Below are positions 21,349 to 32,200 of a stretch of 64,000 bases of DNA, piece after piece (position 1 is the first letter of the stretch; each line of letters starts with the position of its first letter). Below the pieces are notes generated by a model that was given only the letters and a program-made list of their open reading frames with translations, did no database searches and was not told where the DNA came from. A program made the translations under genes and the position numbers. Source of the stretch: Pyrenochaeta sp. MPI-SDFR-AT-0127 (Eukaryota; Ascomycota; Dothideomycetes; Pleosporales; Cucurbitariaceae); NCBI GenBank assembly GCA_020747015.1, contig JAGTJM010000080.1, positions 1 to 64,000 on the forward strand. The letters are read 5' to 3'.

Positions 21349-24300
21349 CTACACGTCTCTGATCCCCACTTGCCCAAGGATCTGCGTCTGCTCTATAAAC
21401 TCGATGGCTTTGGTGGCTAACTGTGGCTTGCTCAGGATGGTCCGGAGGTTGTGTCGTCCAGAGAGGTCGCCGAACACACGGTTCCGGAGGTCCTTGTGTG
21501 TCCTGCAGTGAAGAAGGACGTGAGCAACGGTCTGCCGCCTCTCCCCGCACTCGCAGCGGGAGCTGGTGACCCCTGGCACTTTTCTGCTGAAGAGAAAGTC
21601 GTTGAGGCCGATTTTCTCGGTGCGCAGCTGCACCAGCAGCGCGCTCTGTCGTTTGTTGAGTCCCTCGTGGAGCTGGAGCACCTTCTTGGTAGGCATCGGT
21701 GTGTGTCGATATGTCGCGCGACCTTTAGTCTCTGCTCGCCACTTGGCCCTCCAAGCCCGCTCTCTCTGTGTCTTGCACCATCTCTTGACGGTTGATCTGA
21801 GTGGGTGGAGCCTAGGGGGTGCATCTGCCGGTGGGCGTCTGCGGCCGTCCTCTCTCCACCCGGTCGCCTCCTTGGCGGCTCTGTCTGCAGCTTCGTTTCC
21901 TGGGATTCCTACATGGGCGGGGATCCATCTTACTGTTACTGGCCGTCCCATATCCTGGAGCTCCTGGACTTGTCGTGCGATCTCCTCGAGGATATAGGCT
22001 CCTGATCGTCCCTCGGCTTTGGTTATAGACCAGATGGCCGCCTGGTTATCGGTGTAGATGGCGACGTTTCGTCGTTCGCCACTTCGCTCTGCGTACGTTC
22101 GTGCTATCTGCAGTGCTAGGCTTATGCCTTGTAGCTCAGCGGCATATACTGTCGAGATTGTGTCTGATCCCATATGTACGGTGCGAGTCTGCTGGGTGAG
22201 CGGGCATACCGCTGCTGCGCCTACCTCGCCGTCTATGCCGCTGCCGTCTGTGTAGATGCTGAGGCTCTGACCTGTTTCATTCGTTCTGTCGTGTCGGCTC
22301 CGTGCCTTGTCGGCGTTCTTGTCTATGTATGTCCTGGGGCCGGTTTGCCATGTGGGGGTTATGAAGGGTGGGATTGGCTCCTGCGTGTCGAAGCCCTGGC
22401 TGCGTTGGCTCTTCATATCGTCGTAGATCTTCTGCCAGGAGTTGATGTGTCTGATGCGGTTTCTTGATTGCATGCTGCTTGTCTGAAGGCCGGCTGTATC
22501 TGCAATATCCTTGCACGAGAGAAGTCGGGTGATGACATCCGTGTTGTGTTTCCAAATCTGTTGTTCAATAGGTAAAAGGTATGCTTCGACATCAAGTGCC
22601 ACTCTGGAAGTAGCTTTGAATGCCCCACAGATAACTCTTGCCGCTCTTGCCTGTATGCTTTGTAGGACGTTGAGTGTCTTCTTTGTGTATGTCTTGCCCT
22701 TGATGCTAGCGTTCGACCAGATTGAGCATGCGTACATCATCTGGGGGAGCGCAGTAGCCTCGTACAGTTTCCTCATGTCTGCAAAGGTTATGCCCCAGGT
22801 CGAACCTCCGAGGCAACTGAGTGCACTGATGGTCTTTGTCGCCTTCTGTCTGACCTCTTCTAGGTGTTCTCTCCACTGTAGCTTCGTGTCCATGGTCAGT
22901 CCCAGGTATTTGCACGTTGTCTTGGGTTTCACTTCACCCCAGTCGGTTTGGATTAGTCTGCCTGTGTCGATGCGCGTGCGCGATCTCGTAAAGTGAGTCA
23001 GCTGGAACTTGTCTGGGGCAAAGATGGAAGCGTGGGTGCTAGCCCAATGCTGTGCTTTCTTAAGAATGTGGCTCAGTGTGTTACACGTCTCTTCTGTTGT
23101 GTTGCCCCATGCGAGGATGCCTATGTCGTCTATGTAACCCGTCGAAATTGCGTTTGCCTCTTGGTTGCACTCATCTATTAAGTCGGCATTGTAGAGGAGA
23201 TAGAGGATAGGCGACAGCGGGGAGCCTTGCGGTATGCCCGTGCTTATAGTGTACTCCTGTGATTTGAAACCATCTACAGCTATGCTGGTGCATCTGTTGC
23301 TAAGGAAGCTTGCAATCCACTTGACTGTCTTCTCGTCCACCCGTCTTCTCCGCAGGTTGTGGAGCAGTCGTGTATGTGAGACATTGTCGAAGGCGCCGGA
23401 GACGTCGAGCAGCAGCAGACTGGCCACTTGACCAGCTCCTCTATTCCACGCATTATATATCTTACTCGTGACGGCATGGAGCGCGTGCTCAGTGGAGCGC
23501 ATCTTCCTGCCGCCTATGTGTGTCGCTGGGAGCACACAATGTGTTTCCACCAGATGACTGAGCCGCCGGGCGATCACTGCATCCATCGTTTTGCCAACTG
23601 TGTTGAGTAGCGCAATTGGTCGGTATGCTTTTGGCACGGTGTAGTTGTCTTTGCCGGGCTTTCGCAGGACGACCGTAGTCGATTCGCGGAAATGTGATGG
23701 GCAGTACCCCAGACGTAGGCTGCGGTTGAAGATGCTCGTCAGGTGGGGTGTAAGCAGTTTCGATCCTGCCTGTAGGGCTCGATTAATGATACCATCTGGA
23801 CCGGGAGCTTTGCGCGGTGGCGCTGCTCGGATGGCGTCCCTCACTTCCTTCTCTGTGATGGGTGGCAGCTCGATCTGGCCGTTGTACTCAGCGTCTCGGA
23901 TGTCTTCAAGGTCTGCTTCCGGTGGTGGGGGAAAGAAGACTTCGCGGAACAAGTCTGCCTTATCCGCTGGCTCTGTAACCTCGCGCTGTGTTGTCGGGTT
24001 TCGTATGCTAGGCGTAACTCGAGGCGCCACGTTGCCCCGGGTCTTCGCCCAGCTAGCAAGCTTCCAGAGCTTGTCTGGCGACTGTGCCGCGTCTTCTACT
24101 CGTTCTCTATGCATCTTTGTCATCGCTTTGCGGATTGTTCTTGCTTTGCAGTTTCTAGCTTCGCGGTACTCTTCCCACGATTTTTCTGTGTTATACTGGC
24201 TGTGTAATCTCTTTAGTCTCTTCGCTTCAGCGAGTACCGCCTTGCACTCCGCAGTCCATCCCTCCCTTGCTCGGGGCGAGGAGTATATTTGCGGAACTGC

Positions 24301-25197
24301 TTTGTCGATTGCGCTTCTGATCGCCGTAATCACTTCATGGACGTATCTATCAAGTGCCACCTTTGTCACGGGTCTGCGTGGCGGTGGCAGGGCTTGCTTC
24401 AGGACTTTTGTGTATGCTTTCTCGTCCATACGCCTCCAGTTCCTCTGAGCTGCCTTGTCTAGGTACTGCACAGTCATATCCAACACGGTGCATATCGGCA
24501 GGTGGTCTGAGTTGTGATCGAGATCGCGATCGACTTGGCTTCTAATCACCCTGTCGTCGAGGCCTACCGTGACCAGGCACAGGTCGATGGTAGATTGCCA
24601 AGCCGCTTCTTCATATGTGATAGTTCCCGGAGACAGTGTATTGCTAAGGCCAAAGTCTTCTATGATCGCTATTAAATCTTCCGCCCCTGGATCTATGCGT
24701 CTGACGTTCGATCCTCCCCACAGGGGATGATGCAGGTTAAAGTCGCCAAGAAGTATCTGCTCGTTGTCCTTGTGCTCGTTAAGGACTGCACGAATATCCG
24801 TCAGCGTAGATCCGGTGTTAGTACTGTTCCTTGTAGGGTTGTATATATTGTGTATAGTCAGTCGTTGCTGCTCCTGTCGCGCTTCGCTAGGCTCGATAAT
24901 GAGAGAGCAGATGTCTTTCGTGTGCTCCTTGAATCGCCACTGCTTGTGGTCTATTCTCTTGTTTATGAAGAAGCAGACTCTGGCTGGGCCTTCGTCGGCT
25001 GCTGGTGGGTAGCAGAGATGGAAAACATCCTTCGCTGGATGGTGAGTTGTCGCCATGAACGGGTTCCTCCACGGCTCCTGGATGGCTAGAATGTCATACT
25101 CGTGAACTTTAGGATCTCGAAGCAGAGTTGCCATCACTGTATCTCTCGATTTGCGTACGTTATACTGTAGTATGCTTAATGTAGTGTGCTGATTCAT
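21349..25197 (-). CDS. LINE ORF2: endonuclease, reverse transcriptase, RNase H
   Basis: 1282 residues, intact. Residues 1-240 form an AP-like endonuclease (QYNVRKS, IQEPW, GDFNLHHP near 151, SDHLP near 230) that nicks the target to prime reverse transcription. RT spans about 490-760: LDVSGAFDNV (597-606), GIPQGSPLSP (654-663) and the catalytic YIDD (688-691, in place of the common Y/FADD). RNase H spans about 978-1115: IYTDGSGIDG (981-990), AELQG, IYTDNQAAI and WIPAHVGIPGNEAAD. A C-terminal CxC...H...C cluster (Cys1213, Cys1215, His1224, Cys1229) could bind zinc or RNA. Its ATG overlaps the ORF1 stop as ATGA (25197-25194). Confidence 0.95.
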   Translation of the reverse strand: MNQHTTLSILQYNVRKSRDTVMATLLRDPKVHEYDILAIQEPWRNPFMATTHHPAKDVFHLCYPPAADEGPARVCFFINKRIDHKQWRFKEHTKDICSLIIEPSEARQEQQRLTIHNIYNPTRNSTNTGSTLTDIRAVLNEHKDNEQILLGDFNLHHPLWGGSNVRRIDPGAEDLIAIIEDFGLSNTLSPGTITYEEAAWQSTIDLCLVTVGLDDRVIRSQVDRDLDHNSDHLPICTVLDMTVQYLDKAAQRNWRRMDEKAYTKVLKQALPPPRRPVTKVALDRYVHEVITAIRSAIDKAVPQIYSSPRAREGWTAECKAVLAEAKRLKRLHSQYNTEKSWEEYREARNCKARTIRKAMTKMHRERVEDAAQSPDKLWKLASWAKTRGNVAPRVTPSIRNPTTQREVTEPADKADLFREVFFPPPPEADLEDIRDAEYNGQIELPPITEKEVRDAIRAAPPRKAPGPDGIINRALQAGSKLLTPHLTSIFNRSLRLGYCPSHFRESTTVVLRKPGKDNYTVPKAYRPIALLNTVGKTMDAVIARRLSHLVETHCVLPATHIGGRKMRSTEHALHAVTSKIYNAWNRGAGQVASLLLLDVSGAFDNVSHTRLLHNLRRRRVDEKTVKWIASFLSNRCTSIAVDGFKSQEYTISTGIPQGSPLSPILYLLYNADLIDECNQEANAISTGYIDDIGILAWGNTTEETCNTLSHILKKAQHWASTHASIFAPDKFQLTHFTRSRTRIDTGRLIQTDWGEVKPKTTCKYLGLTMDTKLQWREHLEEVRQKATKTISALSCLGGSTWGITFADMRKLYEATALPQMMYACSIWSNASIKGKTYTKKTLNVLQSIQARAARVICGAFKATSRVALDVEAYLLPIEQQIWKHNTDVITRLLSCKDIADTAGLQTSSMQSRNRIRHINSWQKIYDDMKSQRSQGFDTQEPIPPFITPTWQTGPRTYIDKNADKARSRHDRTNETGQSLSIYTDGSGIDGEVGAAAVCPLTQQTRTVHMGSDTISTVYAAELQGISLALQIARTYAERSGERRNVAIYTDNQAAIWSITKAEGRSGAYILEEIARQVQELQDMGRPVTVRWIPAHVGIPGNEAADRAAKEATGWREDGRRRPPADAPPRLHPLRSTVKRWCKTQRERAWRAKWRAETKGRATYRHTPMPTKKVLQLHEGLNKRQSALLVQLRTEKIGLNDFLFSRKVPGVTSSRCECGERRQTVAHVLLHCRTHKDLRNRVFGDLSGRHNLRTILSKPQLATKAIEFIEQTQILGQVGIRDV

Positions 25198-26867
25198 GCT
25201 TCGGTCGTAGAATCGATCTCCATATGCTGAGTGCTGTTTTGTGGTAGTTGTGTGTTGACTCCAATTGCCTCTAGCGCTCTACGGCTCGGCATGATGGTCC
25301 TCTGCGGTCGCTGGCTGCCAGCTCCTGATGGCGGTATGTTTTCCTGGTCCATTGGGTTGATTGTCGTTCCAGTATTGGTTCGCTTCTGTCCTCGTCCGGG
25401 CTGCGATCGGTTCCTGGTGAGCTGGATGACCTGTGTTGATGCCGTGTTCTGGCCGGATCTGCTTCTACGCACAGTAGCAGGCATCTCTGGCTGCACGGTC
25501 CTTCCTCTGGTTTCGGGTACATAGTGGTAGTGAGGCCGCATCTCGTATGCCATCTTTGCTTTGGCGATCTCGTCTTTCCTGGTTGGGCACTGGCGGCTCC
25601 ACGCTTCGTGGTCGCCGCGGCAGAGGGTACATTTCCTGGGCGCGTTCCGGTCCGACTTGGCTGGGCAGTCCCGGGTGTCGTGCTCCTGCGCACAGTAGCC
25701 ACATGCTGTTGGTGCCTTGCACTGGGTTCCTATGTGGCCGTATTTTTGGCACTTGAAGCACTGCTTCACGCGGCACTGTCTCTCGTATCGCTCGCACTGG
25801 AAGACCTCGCCCTGCCAGACTAGGCCCTCGTCTATGATCTTGTTTGCGTCCTCTGGTTTGGTGAATTCGATGGTGATGGTTGATGCGGTCTTAGCGGCAG
25901 CGTCTCTGGTCAGCCATCCTATGTGTCGGATCTCAGCCTGGGGGATGAACGGTCTGTTGTCCTGCAGAATCTGGTTCCTATTCTCTTCAAACTTGTCCAT
26001 GTCCATCGTGTTGGTACGGATGCCGTGAGCGAGGACGCCGTACGTCGGGATCTGTATGCTGGCCCCGTTGCCGATGCGCATGGCCCAATCGTCTGCGAAC
26101 TGTCGGAGTGCTTCAACTTCGGTACTAGTGGCTGCCTTGACGCTCAGGTCTCCGCTCTTGAGCTGGTTAGATGACACAATCTTCACGCTTGCAATGTTCT
26201 CATTCCCGCTTTGCTCGATTGCACGTTCTACGTGGGCTTTAAGGTTGCGGGGGTTCATCGCCCGAAGGGCCTGTACGGTGAGTGGATCTCTGATGTTCAC
26301 GATGACCTCACGTTGCGTCTGCACAATTGGTGCTTTGCGACTCTGTGTATTATATGTACCTGCTAGTGGGGGACCTCTAGCTGCCGCTGCAGCGTATGAC
26401 ACTGGCCCGTTCGTCTGCTGTTGTGGTGCTTTATTCTTGATCTCTCTCGCCATCTCTAGGGTCGCTTTCCCTACTTCTGTTGCTTCTTTCGCAGCGGCCC
26501 TCGCCTCCTCTGCTGTGTTACCATTCTGCTGTATACTTGCAGCTGTCTGTTGCATGATTTCTGTAGCGTTCTCGAGCTTGCTCTTGATCTGATCGAGGGC
26601 TTGTGCGGTGTGTTCCGCAGTAGCTTTAGCTTCAGTTTGTGCGACCCTGAGGGCGTCGCAGATAGTGCCAAGGTCAGGCGTGTGCTGCGTCTTCAAGACG
26701 AAGGTCAGTGCGCCGCGAATGACATCTCCAGCAAGGTCTGCTGGCACAGTCTGGCTACCATTGCGCTCGATAGTGTTCAGCACATCGTGAAGGAATGCGC
26801 TGAGGGTGGTAGCATGCTCGCGAAGCGGGGTAGGCCATGTCGCCCTTCGAGGCCACGGTGTCGCCAT
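25194..26867 (-). CDS. LINE ORF1: gag-like RNA-binding protein
   Basis: 557 residues, intact. The N-terminal third is helical and Ala/Glu/Lys-rich (about residues 60-160), probably a coiled coil for multimerisation. A central RRM-like region (about 180-340) follows. Two CCHC-type knuckles come next: CFKCQKYGHIGTQC and CGYCAQEHDTRDC, and a further CTLCRGDHEAWSRQC. A basic, low-complexity tail follows. This is the ribonucleoprotein component of a LINE, expected to coat the element RNA. The stop codon overlaps the ORF2 start. Confidence 0.92.
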   Translation of the reverse strand: MATPWPRRATWPTPLREHATTLSAFLHDVLNTIERNGSQTVPADLAGDVIRGALTFVLKTQHTPDLGTICDALRVAQTEAKATAEHTAQALDQIKSKLENATEIMQQTAASIQQNGNTAEEARAAAKEATEVGKATLEMAREIKNKAPQQQTNGPVSYAAAAARGPPLAGTYNTQSRKAPIVQTQREVIVNIRDPLTVQALRAMNPRNLKAHVERAIEQSGNENIASVKIVSSNQLKSGDLSVKAATSTEVEALRQFADDWAMRIGNGASIQIPTYGVLAHGIRTNTMDMDKFEENRNQILQDNRPFIPQAEIRHIGWLTRDAAAKTASTITIEFTKPEDANKIIDEGLVWQGEVFQCERYERQCRVKQCFKCQKYGHIGTQCKAPTACGYCAQEHDTRDCPAKSDRNAPRKCTLCRGDHEAWSRQCPTRKDEIAKAKMAYEMRPHYHYVPETRGRTVQPEMPATVRRSRSGQNTASTQVIQLTRNRSQPGRGQKRTNTGTTINPMDQENIPPSGAGSQRPQRTIMPSRRALEAIGVNTQLPQNSTQHMEIDSTTEA

Positions 26868-26996
26868 GACGCCTCAGTAGCAGTGGGCGCTGCTTCTGAA
26901 GTGCTGGCTAGTCGTTAGGCGTCTTGAGCGGACGTTTACGTGCGATATACTGCGTTAATTCCAAAAATTGAAATACTCGCTGTTGTCGTGTTTTTT

Positions 26997-27010
26997 CTGA
27001 GCCACTGCGA
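26997..27010. repeat. LINE target-site duplication, copy 2 (5' side)
   Basis: CTGAGCCACTGCGA, identical to 21020..21033. It marks the 5' junction of the full-length insertion. Confidence 0.85.
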
Positions 27011-27150
27011 CATGACCATCTTTTTCGTCCTAGCAAGGTGGGGATGATCAATTACATAATCCTGGCCACCCGTCCGGAATCGAGCAGCACCCCCCTTCAC
27101 CTCATTATCAACGTCTCCTCTCTACCTCGTTCGTCGCCCACTTAATCTTT

Positions 27151-27207
27151 ATGCTTTTTTTTTGTCTTTTGGCCGACTGCATGTCCTCAAACCCTGGTCT
27201 CTGCTAG
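27151..27207 (+). promoter_or_regulatory. upstream ORF in the leader of the regulator gene
   Basis: ATG 27151 opens an 18-codon frame (a second in-frame ATG at 27181) that stops at 27207, 12 nt before the main ATG at 27220. If transcribed it could reduce translation of the regulator. No transcript evidence is available here. Confidence 0.4.
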
Positions 27208-27219
27208 GTCAGGATCGCC

Positions 27220-29225
27220 ATGCTAGTAGGAAACAGTAGCACTTCACATGCGAGGCGCAACCGCTCGACGATTTCGTGCAGAGAATGTCACCGACGTAAA
27301 CAAAAGGTAATGATTTACTTTGCATTTGATGTAGAAGGCCTGGCTAACCATACAGTGCGATCGTCGCCGACCATGTGTACATTGTATTAAACGAGGCAAA
27401 AGTGTATGATACCGTTTCGAGGTGTGTCAAGGCGCTGACAAGACAGGATGCTTGTCTCTACCAACTAATTGATGATCATATGCAACCCGCCACTCTTCCC
27501 ATCGAACTAGAAGATCAGCCAAACCCAGCCACTGTCACCCCACAAACCCGCACAACCGCGTTGTCTAAGCCGTCGACAGTCGATCAAACTGTGTTCAGAC
27601 AACTTGGCTATGCAAACAACACAAATGGAACAGTTGGTATCATCCATGGCCTTGCAGATTTTACCAGCCTTTCCTACAACTCCGAACTCTACGATGGTTC
27701 CACAGCAAATCGATACAGGAGAATCATTCGGCAACTCCCATCTCGGAGACACACAGATATCCTAGTCCGCGCTTTTTTTACGAATGTAGCATGGCATTAC
27801 GATATCGTGGACGAAGCTACGTTCCTAGCCCAACTTTGTCAATGGAACAGTCTCTCATACCATCAAATGATGGAAGCACCTGACGGTTTGCCAGCTGATC
27901 TCTTCTCTTTCCCGGCATTACTTTTCCAAGTTTTAGCACTTTCTTTGCTATTCCAACCATTGAATCATGACGAAAGTCTCAATGACTTGAAATATGCGGC
28001 AGATATGGAGCTATCCGATCGAGCGGCAGAATTGAGTGATGCGGGTCAGCAACTCGCATCCTCAATCGATAAGAGCAAGCTCACACTTACGATGGTCCAA
28101 GCTGGATTAATGCGAGCTTCATTTGAGAAGAATACAGGGCAAGTTATAGAGGCGTGGCACTCTGTCGGAATTGCAGCTCGTGATGGTCAAGAACTCGGTC
28201 TACACCTGAAAATATCGGAGCCCACACTACATCTGAGAAATGTAATTCTATCAGATCACGACTTGGGATGCAGGGTCTGGTTGATGCTTCATCTCTGGGA
28301 TGCTCATATGGCTGTGGTCCTGGGAAGGCCAATGGCGACCAAAGTAAATCCCAACGACATCCCTTTCCCTGCGTCGTGGGGTTGCAGCTCCATCGTGCCG
28401 GATCTGCCGCAACCATGCGACGTTATTCTGTGTGGCTATCACACTGCCTACAAATACTTACAAGACATCCACGATCTTGAGAGAAGGGAAAATGGCTTTC
28501 TGCTTGTTGACAGGATTCACGAAAGTATCCTTACCAACATTGCGAATCTTCCTGTGTGGGCAATACCCCAGAGATCACGTTCGAATGAGCCTACCTGGCT
28601 TTCCGCAGCATTGGAAACTATGTTTACCAATGTACACTTTGTGCTTTTTGCTTTACATCGACCTTTCGTGTCTTCATCTTCAAGCAGTCGTCATAAGGCA
28701 TATTACTTTGCAACACAAATTTTGGAGTCACAAACCCGCCTCTTCGACCGGATAGAATCTGTACAACACAAGTCTTTCAGTCTAGTCTTCGCGACGTTCG
28801 ATGCTACGGTCCTTATTGCAGCCATTCACATTCGGTTCCCAGCCGAATTCAAGGATCAATTTCCTGCAGCAAAGAGGAATCTAGAGTGGAGCTTGGATAG
28901 ACTGAAGCTTTTACAACCGACGAACGATCTCGCCAGCTCAGCCTTCAATGTCGTTCAGCAACTGCACCAAAAGATGTTGGCTGTCGGCTCCCCTACTCAG
29001 CCACTTCCATCTCTTTGTCGAGATGCAGAGTGTGATATCTTTGCGAGGTCAGAATCGGAGATATTGCAACTCAATTGGGACAGTATTCTACAGCCTCTTC
29101 CCGGAAATTTACTCCCCAATCAAACACCGAATGAGCTATTGTGCGATGGCACCATTGGAATTCAATTAGGAGAAGAAACCGGATCTTTTGAGGGACTGGA
29201 CTATTCGGAACTTGGGACAATGTAG
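27220..29225 (+). CDS. Zn2Cys6 transcription factor with fungal-specific TF domain
   Basis: Three exons: 27220..27306, 27356..27403 and 27447..29225, all phase 0, giving 637 residues. The zinc cluster is complete only when the first two short exons are joined: SCRECHRRKQK, then CDRRRPCVHCIKRGKS, then DAC, i.e. C-x2-C-x6-C-x5-C-x2-C-x8-C. The second intron is just 43 bp. The large exon carries the fungal_trans middle-homology region (FFTNVAWHYDIVDEATFL, then the helical block with EAWHSVGIAARDGQELGLH). It acts as a nuclear DNA-binding regulator; targets are unknown. No pathway genes adjoin it. A full-length LINE sits directly upstream, so its native promoter may be interrupted. Confidence 0.92.
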
Positions 29226-32200
29226 AAATTGAATTTGGGGATGATGTTGCGACCGTTTATACTTACAACGCGTCATTTCTTGGAAGGCTGCTGAGATTTG
29301 TCCCCAAGGTTCTGAGATCTGATCCAAAATTTGGGATCTGTTCCCAACACTAGCGCTAGCGGGGATCAATCACTGAATATGGCTCTATCTACTTTTGCGT
29401 CCCAGCATGGAAGAAACGGCATCCCGTCCAGACCTGTTCTACAGCTCATACGAATAAGGAACACAACCATTCCCGGTCAATCAAGTCGAGCGCAGCACAG
29501 AAAGAAGAGATAGGATCAATGACCCATGCTGGAGTGCGGTCTATTAATCCTAACATCAGCAGTCGCGCCCGGCTGGGGAAGCAAGGGCGCATTCAAGATG
29601 AGCAAGCCCTTTTGGCTAGCGGTGTGCTATGGGGCGGCGACCGCAGATGTGAGATGTGAGATGTAGAGAGAGGCGTCCGTGGCCGTTTGCCGTGCCCCAA
29701 GAACGCGGTCGACTACGGCGACGCAAGCACTCTCATCTGATATTGGAACCAGGGATACCTGGGTACCGAATCCTCAACGAACCCGAACCCTAAGCTAACC
29801 CTCTGGAATTTTAGGGGACCGAATAGGGTGGGCCATTATAAATTGTTGAGCTCACCCTTCAGAGCAAGTAATTATTGAAAATCTATGTTCTTTGGGCTTG
29901 GCGCACTTCGCTTCTGCTATTTAAACCGCCCCCCTCGCTCTGAACAGACTTGTCTCCCTCGGGCAGAATCCACGTTTACAAGCTACAGCTATGTCTCTTT
30001 CTTTGCAAAGATGACAGCTTTTACGTAACCATGCTTAGAAGCAGCTCCTGTCTACTTCCTTGCTAAGATGACCTTGTGTCTGATGCGAGCTGTAGCTCCT
30101 GCTTTCTACTTGCGTGCACCGCGTGGGCAGTGATGAATTGCACGCATAAGAAAAGTCTGAGTCCATAGCCTCACTGTCCTATTTTCAACAGTCCGCCTCA
30201 AGGTTGTACATCTGTTTGAGTCGCAGTTGGTTTTTTGATGCAAAACAATCCTTGGAATGGCACTGGGACGAGAGATGATGAAATCAAGCGAGTCAATTGT
30301 TACGTAGCTATACTATGTACAGAAGACTGTTAACCAGTGGAGCCATACGTTGCTCTCCACTGAAAGAAAAATGTCAGCTTTTTACGTGGGCAGAAACCAC
30401 TTGGCCTGCAGTCATCTCATGGGAACGAGAAGCCTGTATACCACAAGCTATTTTGATCTAGGAGCCTCTGGGAACAAAATCGTCATGGAAGCCCGAAGGC
30501 GGGCCCCAACCAGCAGAACAAGACTGCGAATCTTGCAAGACTCCATGCACCCAAGTTACACGGCGGTCAGCGCAACAAAAGGGAAGGGGCATCACTTACC
30601 TGTATGTTGAAAAGAAAGAAAGCCGGAGAAGAAGAGGGGAAGAGAGCTTGAAATACCTGGCGAGGAGCCAAGACTCGTTGCCATGACGCCGCTACGTGCT
30701 GTTCTGTTATCCAAGCAAGAGAAGTCGCTATGGCGTGTACCATGCATGTTCTCGTCTCCGAAGGGAGGAGCATGCCCAGAAACACCGAATCTATGAGACC
30801 GCTCCTTTCTGTCCGCTGCTTGATGAAGATCCTCTTCCTTTCCACTTTCCCGACACTTATTCATCAGGCTGTATCGAGTCGCACCCCGCTCTTACAGTAT
30901 AATGGAAACACTACTATTAATTGCATCGCATTAGACAATCACCAGTCGCACCTCGACTGTGTAGATCTGTTAAATGAGTTTCAAATCACTCCCAGGACGG
31001 TTTTACGAATAGATCTTGTAGCGGCCTTGATTGTTCGAGTTGTTGTGAAACTGGCTATTTATTGGTAATTAAGGGTTTATAGACTAAACACCCACGTTTT
31101 TTAGACTTTTAGGGGAGAGCGAGTAGTCTAGAGTAGCCCGACACTTCTAACGACCTGATCCTATGTGCAGAAGGCATTGAAGACTCCTCACAGATTTGAA
31201 AAACATACAAGTACAACCTTATTATCTACTCTATAACTAATTCCAAACCCAGGCCCAGTAAACAAGATGTATGTAGAGTGAACAAGGGCCTAAGTTAGCA
31301 AGAGTTGATCCCAATTACAGAATTTTAATATTCATAGTTTTCAAAAAAGATTCTGCGCCTGATCTGGACTCATTAGTTCTACGGTCAACTCCACACGCAC
31401 TCTTTGCATTTCTGCTCTCCTCAACTTTCAGAGTCTCTTGCCAGGAGCGTTTTCAAAGCTAATGAACCTCACTTCATCTTACCCAGCAAGGAAATTGTAT
31501 CAGTTTACATCACCATGCAGAGCCCAAGGCTATGAGATCTGCTCAAGGTCAGCTCGCAATTGTTTTGCGCTGCCAATTGACGCACGTCTTCTATCTGAAA
31601 TTCTTGGTTAATAGTCATATTACAAGGTCTCCCTTGTAGACATCATCCAGGAAACTTGGAGCGAGTCTATGGTTTCGCTGCTGTACCAGCTGATATACCC
31701 ACATCTCCTGCTCCTGTGGGCAAGCACAAGGTCGATTGTATTAATTCTGGTTATAAAAGCAGCGCTTACCGCCACCTCGCAGCTTTAGGCCCCTAGGCAC
31801 AGGACGCAGGTTACCTGCCTCCCCCTAAAACCCAACATGTCAGACAGGCCACGTCATACTGGACGTAATTAGCTACCTTTTGTCGAGAATAACCTGAATA
31901 CCGTATTGCCTGAAGAGGGTTACGGCGGGCAGCACTTCAGACAAGAGAACTAGTTTTCAGTATCCTATGGTCGTACTTGACATGGTAAGCATTTGTGTAG
32001 TATACGTTCTCTTTATTTTTTGGCTTAATGATGAGTCTCATGCGTTGCCAAGACTATTGTACTACCGGTAGAGCCGCTAATGTTTACATAACGATCATAT
32101 ATAGTATCTCGATCTAGGTTATTACCACCCTTAGTCCTCCAGAAGTGTACAACCTCTAAAGATACCCTTGAGAAGACATCTCCATTATGAAAAAAATATT

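Larger units (their letters stand above)
21034..26996 (-). mobile_element. full-length Tad-like non-LTR retrotransposon (LINE)
   Basis: A 5963-bp element on the minus strand bounded by the 14-bp direct repeat TCGCAGTGGCTCAG (minus-strand reading). From 5': leader 26996-26868 beginning AAAAAACACGAC, ORF1 (gag), ORF2 (endonuclease-RT-RNase H), a 3' UTR 21348-21034 and a tail of AATC repeats instead of poly(A), as in I/Tad-type LINEs. Both ORFs are uninterrupted and the duplication is perfect, so insertion is recent and there is no RIP decay. The domain order (APE, RT, RNase H with two-knuckle gag) fits the fungal Tad1 clade. Its 5' end lies 223 bp upstream of the first ATG of a Zn2Cys6 regulator. 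Confidence 0.93.

Noticed and set aside
21451..24448. Several plus-strand open frames of 100-270 codons opposite the LINE
   Set aside because: They are antisense shadows of the intact ORF2; their peptides are Ser/Cys/Leu-rich without domain content.
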